DNA of 49,084 nucleotides, from assembly GCA_018224385.1 (NCBI GenBank), contig JAGTVB010000109.1, positions 1-49,084 of the forward strand, read 5' to 3'. Below are positions 8,542 to 18,174 of this stretch, one piece after another; the stretch's first letter is position 1; every line of letters begins with the position of its first letter. The translations under genes were made by a program, and so were the position numbers. The notes beneath the pieces are model-generated. The model saw only the letters and a list, made by a program, of their open reading frames with translations, did no database searches and had not been told where the DNA came from. The DNA is from Gammaproteobacteria bacterium (GTDB lineage Bacteria; Pseudomonadota; Gammaproteobacteria; HK1).

Positions 8542-9186
8542 ATGAGTGAAGAAGCGAAAGAGCAGATTTCGGCATTGATGGACGGCGAAGTCAGCGCGGA
8601 TCGGCGACTGCGGATCGTTGACAAGCTGCTCTGCGAACCACGGCTCGTCAAAGCTTGGGAGCGTTACAATCTCATTAGCGATGTGCTTCGTAACAATGTC
8701 TGCGAGACGGCGTTTGGCCCCGCATTCTCGACACAAGGAAGCATTGTTCAGGACGCACAGGACACAGAGCCCGTCGAGGCACGCCCAAAGGCCAAGCAAT
8801 TCGAAGGACTCTCCTGCACCTATGTTGCGACGCGAGTCGCTGAGCTTCTTCGCCAAGAACCACTGCTGTTTCGTCGGCGCCCTCCCATCCCACTAAGACC
8901 CGCCCTAGGATTTGCGCTTGCGGCGTCCATTGCCATCGTGGCGGTGATCGGCGTGCAGCGGGTGGCTCAGCATTCCCTGCAAGCTGATGCGACGCCGCCA
9001 TCTCAGGCTATCGCTCCTCTCCAAGATGAATTGGTAACGGCAGCGTCAGCCGGCGAGTACGAACGAGCGGCCAAGGCGCGGCTGACCAGTTACTTGGTGA
9101 ATTACAGCGAGTACTTAGACAATGGCATGCGCGGCCTGTTGCCGTATGCGCGGATCGTAAGCCACCACGATGCGAATAACCCCTAA
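8542..9186 (+). CDS. rseA: Sigma-E anti-sigma factor RseA/MucA
   Basis: The product binds RpoE in the cytoplasm, spans the inner membrane once and is cut stepwise by DegS and RseP-type proteases under envelope stress. The 214-residue protein opens with the RseA N-terminal domain (MSEEAKEQISALMDGEVS, followed by AWERYNLISDVLRNN). It has one hydrophobic segment at about residues 119-139 (LRPALGFALAASIAIVAVIG). The periplasmic tail ends in the conserved pattern YLVNYSEYLDNGMRGLLPYA. The last 17 bases overlap the start of rseB, suggesting translational coupling. The degS-type protease is not in this window. Confidence 0.93.
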   Translation: MSEEAKEQISALMDGEVSADRRLRIVDKLLCEPRLVKAWERYNLISDVLRNNVCETAFGPAFSTQGSIVQDAQDTEPVEARPKAKQFEGLSCTYVATRVAELLRQEPLLFRRRPPIPLRPALGFALAASIAIVAVIGVQRVAQHSLQADATPPSQAIAPLQDELVTAASAGEYERAAKARLTSYLVNYSEYLDNGMRGLLPYARIVSHHDANNP

Positions 9187-10204
9187 TTGGCCGCTGCGCA
9201 CCGACTGCTCCCGCTATTATCTCATCATCCTGCTCTCGTTGATTGAGTTTGGGCTGGCGGTTCCGGGCCACGCCACCACACCGTCCGAGGCTGAGCAGTG
9301 GCTAGACAAGATGGTGCAGGCAGCCCGTTCGTTAAATTATGATGGCACCTTTGTCTACCGTGCCGGTCCTCAGCTCGAGTCGATGCGCATCATTCACCGG
9401 ACGGACCCAGACGGCAGCCAGCGCGAACGTCTCATTTCCCTCAGCGGCGCGCCTTGGGAAGTATTGCGCGACGGGACGCAGGTGACGTGCATCCTCCCCA
9501 GTGACCGCTCGGTAGTGATTGGCAAGAGTCGGCAGCGCCCATTCTTGTCGTCAGCGCTATTCAAAAAACCCGAGCAGCGCAGCCAGTACTACAGTTTCTC
9601 TATCGCCGGAAGCGACCGAGTGGCCGGTCGGCCAACGGAGATAGTGGCGGTCGCACCGTTGGACCGCTACCGATACGGGTTTCGCTTATGGGTCGACCAT
9701 GACACAGGCCTTTTACTGAAGTCCGAGCTCATTGGTGAGGAGGGTATGGCGCTCGAGCAGTTTGTTTACACCAGCGTCGAGGTGCGTCAAGAGATCCCTG
9801 ACCAATTGCTAAAACCTGGCTTGAGCGGTAGCGGTTTCAAGCGCTACCAGCACGGAACGGGACAGAAGCCATCACAGCCCCCGGCGGCGCTTCCTTTTAC
9901 CAGTGACCATTGGCAAGTGACGTGGGTGCCCCCGGGTTTTGTGTTGAGCGATCAGGCGAGCGACTCAGTGCCGAAACGTCATGTATCGGTAAGGCGCCTC
10001 GTCTACACTGACGGATTATCTTCGTTTCTAGTGCTCATAGAGCCGCTGGAATCCGCGGCGGAGGGTCAGCAAGGCTTATCCAAAATGGGCGCTGTTCATG
10101 CCTACGGTCGGTTTCTTGACGGCTTTCAAATAACTGCTTTTGGCGAAATTCCGCCCACGACAGTTGAGAAGGTCGGCATGTCGATCGAACGCAGTCCGCC
10201 TTAG
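9170..10204 (+). CDS. rseB: Sigma-E regulatory protein RseB/MucB
   Basis: RseB is a periplasmic protein that binds the RseA periplasmic domain, shields it from DegS and senses lipopolysaccharide intermediates. The 344-residue product has a hydrophobic signal sequence (YYLIILLSLIEFGLAVPGHA, ending near residue 35). A LolA-like N-terminal domain follows with the family motif SLNYDGTFVYRAGPQLESM, and then a smaller C-terminal domain containing SDHWQVTWVPPGFVLS. It overlaps rseA by 17 bases. No rseC follows, unlike the E. coli operon. Confidence 0.93.
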   Translation: MRITPNWPLRTDCSRYYLIILLSLIEFGLAVPGHATTPSEAEQWLDKMVQAARSLNYDGTFVYRAGPQLESMRIIHRTDPDGSQRERLISLSGAPWEVLRDGTQVTCILPSDRSVVIGKSRQRPFLSSALFKKPEQRSQYYSFSIAGSDRVAGRPTEIVAVAPLDRYRYGFRLWVDHDTGLLLKSELIGEEGMALEQFVYTSVEVRQEIPDQLLKPGLSGSGFKRYQHGTGQKPSQPPAALPFTSDHWQVTWVPPGFVLSDQASDSVPKRHVSVRRLVYTDGLSSFLVLIEPLESAAEGQQGLSKMGAVHAYGRFLDGFQITAFGEIPPTTVEKVGMSIERSPP

Positions 10205-10286
10205 CAGCCGTTCGATAGACTAGTGCGCTTCTCAGAGCGGCGTTGGGCGGTGGCTCGCCATTTGCCGTTGGAGGAGGGAGGTATTC

Positions 10287-11729
10287 ATGCCGCGCGTACC
10301 GGTGATTCGACAGGCAATGATGCTGATGGGCGCGGTGGCGGTTGCGCTGCTTGCGTGCCTGCCCCCCGCCGCGGCGCGAAATTTGCCCGAATTCACTCGG
10401 CTCGTAGAGCAGCAACGCGCTTGCGTCGTCAATATCAGTACGTCCCAGAGACAGTCGTTATCCCTCTCTGGGCCGGACGAAGGGACACCATTCCACGGCT
10501 TCTCTGAGGACGCGCCGTTTAACGACTTTCTCGATCGGTTCTTCGGGGAAGGCGAACGGGATGGGTTTGAACCCGAATTGCTGGGATCGGGTTTCATCGT
10601 ATCAGAAGACGGCTATGTGCTCACCAACCATCACGTGGTCGAAAATGCCGACGAGATTAGGGTGCGGCTCAGTGATCGTCGGGAATTCGACGCGCGTGTC
10701 ATCGGGGCTGACCGACGCAGCGACATTGCGCTGCTCAAAATCGAGTCGCAAATACCTTTGCCAGCGGTCAAATTGAGGGTACCAACCCACCTCCAGGTGG
10801 GAGAGTGGGTGCTCGCCATAGGATCACCCTTCGGCTTCGAGCACTCTGTGACAGCGGGCATTGTGAGTGCCAAGGGGCGCAGCTTGCCTAGGGAGAGCTA
10901 CGTGCCATTTATACAGACCGATGTGGCCATCAATCCCGGTAACTCCGGTGGGCCGCTGTTCAATCTCGATGGAGAAGTCGTTGGGGTTAACTCACAAATT
11001 TTCAGCCGCGCCGGTGGGTTCATGGGGTTATCTTTCGCAATCCCCATCGATGTCGTTATGGAGGTCGCTGACCAACTGCGCACCACAGGGCATGTTTCTC
11101 GAGGTTGGCTTGGGGTGTTGATTCAGGATATCGGCGGCGATCTGGCGGAGTCGTTCAGAATGGATAAGCCCGAGGGCGCACTGGTCGCCAAGGTCCTTAG
11201 CGGCAGCCCTGCTGAACGGGCCGGATTGAGAGTCGGCGACGTCGTTGTCGCCTTTAACGAGCATTCCATTGACCGTGCCGCTGATCTACCGCCGATGGTT
11301 GCTCGAACCCCAGCGAACACTCAGATACTCGTCAGTATTGTTCGAGGCGGTACGCTGCAATCACTACCCGTCGTCGTCGGTGAGCTACCGGAGGATGAGG
11401 GCATACGGCCAAAGCCAGCCACGCCGCGGGCAGAAAAAAGGATGAACAACGACTTGCTCGGGTTAGCGGTGGTTGATTTGACGGCGGAACAGCGCGTCCG
11501 CTACACGCTACCCGAGCATGGCGTGTTGATCGAGCGGGTGGAACCCGGCCCGGCTCAGCAAGCAGGTATTCGTACCGGCGACATTCTGCTGTTGCTCGAT
11601 GGCGTGGAAGTAACGAACCGTGACGAGTTCGAAAGGCTGGTAGCGGGTTTGCCGGCGGGTAAGGCGGTTTCTGCGTTAGTTCAGCGTGGCCGCTATCCCC
11701 TGTTTGTCGCCCTCAAGCGACCTCAATAG
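10287..11729 (+). CDS. mucD: Do-family periplasmic serine protease MucD (DegP/HtrA-like)
   Basis: The 480-residue product is a trypsin-fold periplasmic protease and chaperone that removes misfolded envelope proteins. A signal peptide covers about residues 1-31. The catalytic triad is readable as H116 in TNHHVV, D146 in RRSDIALL and S220 in PGNSGGP. Two PDZ domains follow, with GWLGVLIQDI and GLAVVDLTAEQRVRY near their starts and AGLRVGDVVVAFN / AGIRTGDILLLLDG at their ligand-binding parts. It is the fourth gene of the rpoE operon, 82 bases after rseB, like algU-mucABD in Pseudomonas (but without mucC). Confidence 0.95.
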   Translation: MPRVPVIRQAMMLMGAVAVALLACLPPAAARNLPEFTRLVEQQRACVVNISTSQRQSLSLSGPDEGTPFHGFSEDAPFNDFLDRFFGEGERDGFEPELLGSGFIVSEDGYVLTNHHVVENADEIRVRLSDRREFDARVIGADRRSDIALLKIESQIPLPAVKLRVPTHLQVGEWVLAIGSPFGFEHSVTAGIVSAKGRSLPRESYVPFIQTDVAINPGNSGGPLFNLDGEVVGVNSQIFSRAGGFMGLSFAIPIDVVMEVADQLRTTGHVSRGWLGVLIQDIGGDLAESFRMDKPEGALVAKVLSGSPAERAGLRVGDVVVAFNEHSIDRAADLPPMVARTPANTQILVSIVRGGTLQSLPVVVGELPEDEGIRPKPATPRAEKRMNNDLLGLAVVDLTAEQRVRYTLPEHGVLIERVEPGPAQQAGIRTGDILLLLDGVEVTNRDEFERLVAGLPAGKAVSALVQRGRYPLFVALKRPQ

Positions 11730-11766
11730 ACCGCAGAGGCTTGGCCATTTCTGAAAGGAACTGGAC

Positions 11767-11915
11767 TAAACGCCTCTTAACAATCACACTATGTACCACC
11801 TAGCGCATGTCGAATGGTCACAGACGATGGCGGAGCGCCCCGTGACGGTGACCATCAAACAAGTGTGAGCGACAGATTTGTACTGTTTAGAGGGCGTTTA
11901 GCGACGCCCTTTTTT
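11767..11915 (+). terminator. Nested dyad ending in a rho-independent terminator (mucD-lepA gap)
   Basis: The plain terminator is GGGCGT (11892-11897), loop TTAGCG, ACGCCC (11904-11909), then TTTTTT. The upstream arm 11767-11782 (TAAACGCCTCTTAACA) is complementary to 11884-11900, so it could compete with the terminator stem. Nested inside are TCACACT/AGTGTGA (11784-11790 / 11862-11868), ATGGTCAC/GTGACCAT (11814-11821 / 11848-11855) and GGCG/CGCC (11829-11832 / 11836-11839). The arms are strictly ordered, so the whole 134 bases can fold as one long interrupted stem. It lies 38 bases after the mucD stop, and the lepA start is 20 bases past the T-run. Confidence 0.7.
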
Positions 11916-11928
11916 CGTTCCCTCCTCT

Positions 11929-13725
11929 ATGCAGCATATTCGAAACTTCTCTATCATCGCCCACATTGATCACGGCAAATCCACTCTCGCGGATCGATTT
12001 ATTGAGATCTGTGGCGCATTGACAGCGCGGGAAATGGCAGAGCAAGTGCTGGATTCTATGGATCTTGAGCGGGAACGGGGCATTACCATCAAAGCCCAGA
12101 GCGTGACCTTAAGCTACCGATCCAGGGGAGGTGAAACCTATCAGCTGAACCTCATCGACACACCAGGACACGTCGATTTCTCCTACGAGGTATCCCGTTC
12201 CCTGGCCGCCTGCGAAGGCGCGCTGTTGGTCGTCGATGCGGCACAAGGGGTCGAGGCCCAGAGCCTGGCGAATTGCTACATTGCCTTGGAGCAGGGCCTG
12301 GAGGTGATCCCGGTGTTGAACAAGATCGATCTACCGAATGCAGAGCCGGACCGAACGGCGGCTGAGATCGAAGATCTCATCGGATTGGAAGCCCGCGACG
12401 CCGTTCGAGTGAGTGCGAAAACAGGGGCGGGCGTAGCCGATCTTCTCGAGATCCTCATTCAACGGATCCCTGCGCCCACCGGCAGTGCGGCGGCGCCGCT
12501 GCAGGCACTCATCGTTGATTCATGGTTTGATAATTATGTCGGCGTGGTCTCGCTGGTTCGGGTCGTGAATGGAGAAATTAAGGTCGGGCAACGTATCCAG
12601 GTCATGTCCACCGGCCGCAGTCACATCGTGGATCGGGTGGGTATCTCGGTTCCCAAGCCCCAAGACCTCGCGCGCTTGACAGCCGGTGAAGTCGGTTACG
12701 TCATCGCGGGGATCAAAGATGTGGACGGTGCGCCGGTTGGAGATACCATTACGGATGCGCGCCGTTTAGCATCGTCGTCATTGCCGGGATTTAAGGCCAG
12801 CAAACCCCAGGTCTATGCGGGCCTTTTTCCGACGGATTCGAAGGACTTTCAGGCGCTGCGCGAGGCGCTTGCGAAATTGCGCCTCAATGATTCTGCACTG
12901 CACTTTGAGCCTGAAGCATCGAGCGCGCTCGGGTTCGGCTTTCGATGCGGCTTTCTTGGCCTGCTTCATATGGAGATCGTGCAAGAGCGTCTAGAAAGAG
13001 AGTACGCCCTGACGCCAATTACCACGGCACCGAGCGTTGTCTACGAAGCGTTAAGCACCGATGGGAAGGTAAGCTACGTCGCCAATCCGGCCCAATTACC
13101 GCCTTCCAATCAACTCGTTGAGCTGCGCGAACCGATTGTTTTGGCTGATATCCTTGTGCCCGAGCGGTATGTCGGCAGTGTGATGACCCTATGCGTCGAG
13201 AAACGCGGAGTCCAAAAGCAGCTGCAGTACTTCGCCAGGCAGGTGTCACTGCGCTATGAATTGCCACTGAGCGAGGTGGTGTGGGATTTTTTTGATCGGC
13301 TGAAGTCGGTAAGCCGAGGTTATGCTTCATTGGATTATCATTTTGTGCGCTATCAACGCGCGGATTTGGTAAAACTCGACACCCTCATTAACGGTGAATG
13401 CGTGGATGCATTGTCGACTATTGTTCATCGGGATAAGAGCCATTTGGTTGGCCGTGAGGTAACGAGTAGTCTTCGAGCCATCATTCCTCGACAGATGTTC
13501 GATATCGCAATCCAGGCCGCTATCGGCTCTCAGATAGTGGCGCGGCAAACAGTAAAAGCCTTGCGCAAGAACGTGACTGCCAAATGCTATGGAGGTGATG
13601 TCACGCGCAAGCGCAAGCTGCTCGAAAAACAAAAGGCAGGTAAAAAGCGCATGAAACGGTTGGGTAAAATAGAGATACCTCAAGAGGCGTTCCATGCCGT
13701 GCTAAAGGTGGGGAAGGATCAATGA
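11929..13725 (+). CDS. lepA: Elongation factor 4 (LepA) GTPase
   Basis: LepA/EF4 is a ribosome-associated translational GTPase. The 598-residue length is normal. G1 is AHIDHGKST, switch II is [12 protein letters not shown], and G4 is NKID (in [14 protein letters not shown]). The LepA-specific C-terminal domain ends with [19 protein letters not shown], followed by [13 protein letters not shown], which separates it from EF-G. The ATG at 11929 is close behind a terminator-like hairpin. The gene is joined to lepB by a 4-base ATGA overlap, the conserved lepA-lepB pairing. Confidence 0.97.
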   Translation: MQHIRNFSIIAHIDHGKSTLADRFIEICGALTAREMAEQVLDSMDLERERGITIKAQSVTLSYRSRGGETYQLNLIDTPGHVDFSYEVSRSLAACEGALLVVDAAQGVEAQSLANCYIALEQGLEVIPVLNKIDLPNAEPDRTAAEIEDLIGLEARDAVRVSAKTGAGVADLLEILIQRIPAPTGSAAAPLQALIVDSWFDNYVGVVSLVRVVNGEIKVGQRIQVMSTGRSHIVDRVGISVPKPQDLARLTAGEVGYVIAGIKDVDGAPVGDTITDARRLASSSLPGFKASKPQVYAGLFPTDSKDFQALREALAKLRLNDSALHFEPEASSALGFGFRCGFLGLLHMEIVQERLEREYALTPITTAPSVVYEALSTDGKVSYVANPAQLPPSNQLVELREPIVLADILVPERYVGSVMTLCVEKRGVQKQLQYFARQVSLRYELPLSEVVWDFFDRLKSVSRGYASLDYHFVRYQRADLVKLDTLINGECVDALSTIVHRDKSHLVGREVTSSLRAIIPRQMFDIAIQAAIGSQIVARQTVKALRKNVTAKCYGGDVTRKRKLLEKQKAGKKRMKRLGKIEIPQEAFHAVLKVGKDQ

Positions 13726-14552
13726 GGTTTGATTTCCCGACAATCATGGTCCTGTTGGTGGTCGTCACGGGCGCCATCTGGATGTTCGATGTGCTCGTGC
13801 TCGCGCCGCGTCGACGCCTAGCGATGGCTCGCTCTGGCGCGGGAGCGGGGACCGATAGGTCTAAAAGCGAAGCACTACCGCAGCCGGCACCGGTGCCGAA
13901 AATTGTTGAGTACGCACGCTCGTTCTTTCCCGTTTTTCTTATCGTGCTGATTGTGCGATCGTTTGTGGTAGAACCGTTTCGTATTCCTTCAGGCTCTATG
14001 ATGCCCACCCTTGAAATCGGCGATTTTATTCTTGTTAATAAGTTTTCGTACGGTATTCGTTTGCCCATTCTTGATAAGAAGGTCATTTCGATCGGGGACC
14101 CCAAACGTGGTGATGTCATGGTCTTTCGCTACCCCGAGGACCCCTCAACGCCTTTCATAAAACGCGTGGTGGGTTTGCCTGGCGATCGGATCGGATACTA
14201 CGATAAGGTACTGTACATCAACGGTGAGCCCGCCATGCAAGAACGGATCGGTATCTACACCGGGGCAGGGCGCGGAAGCAATATGATCGGCGCTAGCGAA
14301 CGCATTGAGCACCTGGCCTCTAAGGAGCACACGATCTTGATACAGCCAGGCTATCCTTCTTTGCCGACAGAAATGGTCGTCCCGCCAGGCACGTACTTCG
14401 TGCTCGGGGACAACCGCGACAATAGCCGCGATAGCCGTTACTGGGGTACCGTTCCAGATAAGTATCTGATTGGAAGGGCATTTCTTATCTGGATGAACTG
14501 GGACTGGGGATCGGGAATCGCTTGGAAGCGTATCGGCGAACCGATCCAATAG
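13722..14552 (+). CDS. lepB: Signal peptidase I
   Basis: LepB is the inner-membrane protease that removes signal peptides from exported proteins. The 276-residue protein has two N-terminal membrane segments (about residues 6-24 and 68-82) separated by a cytoplasmic loop. The catalytic serine is S92 in PSGSMMPTL and the general-base lysine is K147 in [12 protein letters not shown]. The [14 protein letters not shown] box lies near the C-terminus. Its start overlaps the lepA stop by 4 bases. Confidence 0.97.
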   Translation: MRFDFPTIMVLLVVVTGAIWMFDVLVLAPRRRLAMARSGAGAGTDRSKSEALPQPAPVPKIVEYARSFFPVFLIVLIVRSFVVEPFRIPSGSMMPTLEIGDFILVNKFSYGIRLPILDKKVISIGDPKRGDVMVFRYPEDPSTPFIKRVVGLPGDRIGYYDKVLYINGEPAMQERIGIYTGAGRGSNMIGASERIEHLASKEHTILIQPGYPSLPTEMVVPPGTYFVLGDNRDNSRDSRYWGTVPDKYLIGRAFLIWMNWDWGSGIAWKRIGEPIQ

Positions 14553-14592
14553 CTGCCATCATCAAGTTGCCAAGGCAAAGGGAGATTAAGCA

Positions 14593-14970
14593 ATGGAGTA
14601 TCATCAACGGCAACAAGGAATCACTGCGATTGGTTTGGTCCTATGGTTAATTATTCTCGCGGTCGGGGCTCTGCTCACGCTGCGGCTTTTTCCCATCTAC
14701 ATGGAGAGCTTCAAGATAGACACGGCAATGCAGAGCGTCGTTGACGATCCAGCGGTGGCAGAGAAGTCGAATCGCGAGCTTGTCGAGGCGTTGCTGCGCC
14801 GTTTTGACATTGACGACGTGCAGCGTATCGATAGTCGAAACTATAGAAATCACGTTAAGATCGAGAAAAAGCACGGCAAAGTCGCCATTATGGTGACCTA
14901 CCGTGCGGAAGCGCCCTTGTTCCGAAATCTCAGCCTCGTGGCCGATTTTCGCAAGCAAACCCAGAATTAG
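14593..14970 (+). CDS. DUF4845 small membrane protein
   Basis: This 125-residue protein has one N-terminal membrane helix (QQGITAIGLVLWLIILAVGALLTLRLFPIY). It is followed by a short extracytoplasmic domain with the DUF4845 pattern (YMESFKIDTAMQSVVDD... LVADFRKQTQ). Its function is unknown. The family is recognised mainly by its fixed position between lepB and rnc in gamma- and betaproteobacteria. A clear AGGGAG ribosome-binding sequence precedes the ATG. It is 40 bases after lepB and 5 bases before rnc. Confidence 0.85.
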   Translation: MEYHQRQQGITAIGLVLWLIILAVGALLTLRLFPIYMESFKIDTAMQSVVDDPAVAEKSNRELVEALLRRFDIDDVQRIDSRNYRNHVKIEKKHGKVAIMVTYRAEAPLFRNLSLVADFRKQTQN

Positions 14971-14975
14971 CCTTC

Positions 14976-15650
14976 ATGCAACCCTCGCCCGCGGTAGATG
15001 ATCGGATAGGCTATCGGTTCAGCGATGAGCGCTTGCTGGAGCGGGCGCTGACGCACCGAAGTGCTTCCCGAAGGCACAATGAACGTCTCGAGTTCCTGGG
15101 CGATGCCGTGCTGAATTTCCTAATCGCTGACGCTTTGTACCAACACATGCCCGAGGCGCGGGAAGGTGAACTCACCCGTTGGCGCGCCAACCTCGTGCGG
15201 CGTCAAACGCTAGCGGCCCTTGCTCGAAAGCTGGCTCTTGGACGGCACCTCAAATTGGGAAGCGGGGAGATCAAGACCCGCGGCGCGGAACGAGATTCCA
15301 TTCTTGCAGACGCATTCGAGGCCGTGATCGGTGCCGTTTATCTTGACGGTGGCCTGGAGGCGTGTCGAACCATGGTGTTGCGATTGTTCGCGCCGCATTT
15401 CTTCCCTGCTCCTGGAGAAAAGAGTGTCAAAGATCCTAAGACGCGCTTGCAGGAGGCGGTGCAGTCCCAAAACCTGCCATTACCGACCTATGCCGTTGTG
15501 CGTGTCGAGGGTGCGGCCCATGAGCAACGCTTTACCGTTGCCTGCCAAGTGCGCGGCATGGTGGAGGCGGTGGAAGGGTTTGGAAGCAGCCGGCGGCGGG
15601 CGGAGCAAGAGGCCGCCCGCAAGGCTCTTGCATTGATTGCGCATGGATAA
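14976..15650 (+). CDS. rnc: Ribonuclease III
   Basis: RNase III cleaves double-stranded RNA and processes rRNA and some mRNAs. The 224-residue product has the catalytic signature NERLEFLGDAVLN and the second acidic cluster in DAFEAVIGAVYLDGG. A C-terminal dsRNA-binding domain ends in SSRRRAEQEAARKAL. It overlaps era by 8 bases (ATG of era at 15643, TAA of rnc at 15648). Confidence 0.97.
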   Translation: MQPSPAVDDRIGYRFSDERLLERALTHRSASRRHNERLEFLGDAVLNFLIADALYQHMPEAREGELTRWRANLVRRQTLAALARKLALGRHLKLGSGEIKTRGAERDSILADAFEAVIGAVYLDGGLEACRTMVLRLFAPHFFPAPGEKSVKDPKTRLQEAVQSQNLPLPTYAVVRVEGAAHEQRFTVACQVRGMVEAVEGFGSSRRRAEQEAARKALALIAHG

Positions 15651-16545
15651 ATCGAAATTTCGGTGTGGGTACGCGGCGATCATTGGCCGGACTAACGTTG
15701 GCAAATCAACGCTACTGAATCGCATGCTGGGGCAGAAAATCAGCGTTACCTCCCGCAAGCCCCAAACTACCCGTCAACGCCTATTGGGAATTAAGACCAC
15801 CTCAAGCTATCAGGTCATTTATGTTGATACCCCCGGGCTTCATCAACACGACAACCGTGCGCTGAATCGTTACATGAACCAGGCGGCAGGCAACGCATTG
15901 TTAGGGGTTGACGTGGTCATCTGGCTGGTGGAGGCGATGCGCTGGACCGAGATGGACGCCCAAATCTTGGGACGTTTGTCGGTTCGACCAACACCGGTGT
16001 TGGTGGGCGTAAATAAAATCGATCGAATCATACCGAGAAAGAAGCTGTTGCCTTTTCTCGAAGTGATTTCCAAGTATTCGATGGTCACAGAAGTCATTCC
16101 CTTGGCTGTGCGGCGTGGTGAGAACGTGCAGCGTCTCGAAGAGATTGTGGTTCGGTATCTCCCAGAACAGGAGGCGATTTTTCCAGAGGATCAGATCACC
16201 GACCGTAGCAGCCAATTCCTAGCTGCCGAGTTCATTCGGGAAAAGCTTATTCGCCGGCTTGGACAAGAGCTGCCTTATCGGCTGAATGTCCAGATCGAGC
16301 AGAGCATTGAGCACGGCCAATTGCTGCACGTGGATGCCATTATTTGGGTGGAAAAGACGTCGCAAAAGGCTATCGTCATCGGCGAACGAGGACAAGTGCT
16401 CAAGGATGTGGGGTCAGCGGCTAGAAAAGACCTGGAGCGCCTGTTCGATCGGCAGGTTTTTCTGCGATTGTGGGTCAAAGTGAAACAAGGCTGGTCGAAT
16501 GATGAGCAGGCCCTGCCCCGCATGGGCTTCGGCGAGCACTGGTAG
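15643..16545 (+). CDS. era: GTPase Era
   Basis: Era binds 16S rRNA near its 3' end and takes part in 30S subunit assembly. From the ATG at 15643 it is 300 residues, the usual length; the track start at 15637 is a TTG two codons earlier. G1 is GRTNVGKST (most Era proteins have GRPNVGKST), G3 is DTPGLH, and G4 is NKID. The C-terminal KH domain contains IWVEKTSQKAIVIGERGQVLK. It overlaps rnc and is followed after 8 bases by recO, the conserved rnc-era-recO order. Confidence 0.97.
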   Translation: MDKSKFRCGYAAIIGRTNVGKSTLLNRMLGQKISVTSRKPQTTRQRLLGIKTTSSYQVIYVDTPGLHQHDNRALNRYMNQAAGNALLGVDVVIWLVEAMRWTEMDAQILGRLSVRPTPVLVGVNKIDRIIPRKKLLPFLEVISKYSMVTEVIPLAVRRGENVQRLEEIVVRYLPEQEAIFPEDQITDRSSQFLAAEFIREKLIRRLGQELPYRLNVQIEQSIEHGQLLHVDAIIWVEKTSQKAIVIGERGQVLKDVGSAARKDLERLFDRQVFLRLWVKVKQGWSNDEQALPRMGFGEHW

Positions 16546-16553
16546 TTCCGCAA

Positions 16554-17291
16554 GTGCCCTCCGTACATCCCCACCGTGCTTTTATCCTGCATACTCGTCC
16601 ATATGGCGAGACCAGTCTGTTGCTCGAAGCCTTTAGCGCTGACTTTGGGCGTGTCGGATTGCTTGCCAAGGGCGCACGCCGGGGCAAGTCCCGCGGGCGT
16701 GGCCTCCTGCAGCCGTTTCGCCTGCTATTGCTGTCCTGGCTGAGGCGACGAGAACTCGGGCTGGTCACCGCTGTCGAGGCTGACATGCCCTTCCCATTGC
16801 TGCAGGGACGGGCGGTGTTGAGCGGGTTCTATCTTAATGAGCTGTTGCTTCGATTACTGCAGCGCGATGATCCTCAGCCGCAGTTATTTGAGAGTTACCT
16901 AACGGCCGTTCGTGAGCTGGCCGAGCAGCCCCGAGAAGAACCCATACTTCGAGTTTTCGAGAAGCGTCTGTTGGACGCCTTAGGTTATGGCCTGACGCTC
17001 GACAGAGACGTGCAGAGAGGGCAGCGCATCGATCCCAATGCCGTTTATTACTATCGGCTCGATTGCGGACCGGTGCTGGAGCCAGCCTTTGGTCCGTTCG
17101 AAGTACAGATAGGTGGACGAACACTGCTTGCTCTGGCACAAGGTCATGTCAGTGAATCCACCGAGTTGCTGGAAGCCAAGCGCCTATTGCGACTCGCTTT
17201 AAAACAGCAGCTAGGAGAGAAGCCATTGATGAGCCGCACCCTTTTTCGAAAGCCGATTGACTGGTCGCCTGCGCCTGCCGAAAAGGTTTGA
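16554..17291 (+). CDS. recO: DNA repair protein RecO
   Basis: RecO works with RecF and RecR to load RecA on SSB-covered gaps. The 245-residue product begins with an OB-fold (AFILHTRPYGETSLLLEAFS, GRVGLLAKGARRGKS) and continues in the helical domain (YLNELLLRLLQRDDPQPQLF). The start is a GTG at 16554, 8 bases after era. pdxJ, which commonly follows recO, is absent; a 200-base non-coding stretch lies there instead. Confidence 0.93.
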   Translation: MPSVHPHRAFILHTRPYGETSLLLEAFSADFGRVGLLAKGARRGKSRGRGLLQPFRLLLLSWLRRRELGLVTAVEADMPFPLLQGRAVLSGFYLNELLLRLLQRDDPQPQLFESYLTAVRELAEQPREEPILRVFEKRLLDALGYGLTLDRDVQRGQRIDPNAVYYYRLDCGPVLEPAFGPFEVQIGGRTLLALAQGHVSESTELLEAKRLLRLALKQQLGEKPLMSRTLFRKPIDWSPAPAEKV

Positions 17292-17299
17292 GCAACGGT

Positions 17300-17430
17300 T
17301 TCAGCAATGTTGCGAGCGCGGCGGGAGCCGGGAAGCTGGCTCCGAAGGAGCGGCGAGTCCCCGCGGTGGTGGGAGTAACGACTGGAGTGTCCGTGGGTGT
17401 GCGTGAGGCGCGCGCTCCGCCGTGCCATGC
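17300..17430. repeat. Possible decayed copy of repeat family B
   Basis: The gap between recO and acpS contains AATGTTGCGAGCGC followed some 70 bases later by GACTGGAGTGTCC..GGGTGT, in the same order as AATGTCGCGAGCGC and AACTGGAGTCTCC..GGGTGT in the copy starting at 28864. Similarity is patchy and no terminal AGAAGCTG is visible, so this is tentative. Confidence 0.3.
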
Positions 17431-17493
17431 CGCGCCCGCTAGGGCAAGCGCAGGAATGTCACAACGGCGTCAGCCCATGGAGCGACCGGGATA

Positions 17494-17877
17494 ATGATTT
17501 ATGGTATCGGCGTGGATCTCGTGCGCGTTTCCAGGATCGCGACGGCGTTGTCACGCTTCGGTGAGCGATTCGCGCAGCGCATTCTTTCAGATGCAGAGTT
17601 GCAAGCATGGAGACGAACGCCGCGCAGGGCGGATTTTGTTGCCAAGCACTTTGCCGCGAAAGAGGCGTGGGTAAAAGCGCTCGGCACCGGTTTTCGCGGC
17701 GGGCTTAGCTGGCGCGAGATCGAGATCCTTAATGACTCACTGGGGAAGCCCTACATCGTGTGCGACGGTCGCGCCCGGGAGATGCTCGTAGAGCGTGGTA
17801 TTGGTTCGAGCCATCTTAGCTTAAGCGACGAGGACCCGTTCGCCATTGCCTTTGTGATCTTGCTGCTGCACCCGTGA
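17494..17877 (+). CDS. acpS: Holo-[acyl-carrier-protein] synthase
   Basis: AcpS transfers 4'-phosphopantetheine from CoA to the serine of acyl carrier protein (acpP of this window). The 127-residue product begins MIYGIGVDLVRVSRI with the metal-binding D8. The second metal ligand is the glutamate of HFAAKEAWVKALGTGF, and the C-terminal HLSLSDE motif is present. It is the last gene of the lepA-acpS group and converges on rne. Confidence 0.95.
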   Translation: MIYGIGVDLVRVSRIATALSRFGERFAQRILSDAELQAWRRTPRRADFVAKHFAAKEAWVKALGTGFRGGLSWREIEILNDSLGKPYIVCDGRAREMLVERGIGSSHLSLSDEDPFAIAFVILLLHP

Positions 17878-18174
17878 CGGTGGGCCTGATCCAGTGTCGT
17901 TTATTGGTATTGTCCCCAATCGCTGCCTTAAATAGAGGTCGGGCGCCACGCAAGCTCAGCGCGGCGCCGCTCAATGAATTTCCCCCACCTATCGACTTCG
18001 CGTTATTCGTCTTCCCTAAGACTGAGTCGTAGTCGTGTTGGCTTGCGGCTGTTCGAGACTCCGCGAGGCATTCTTCTGTCCTTGGCGCCACTCGAGGCGG
18101 CTCAGGAGCAAAGATCGCGTCATTCTTAACATGGCGGTTAACCGTAACTCCAGCTGCTTGCCGTGATGGTTGCG

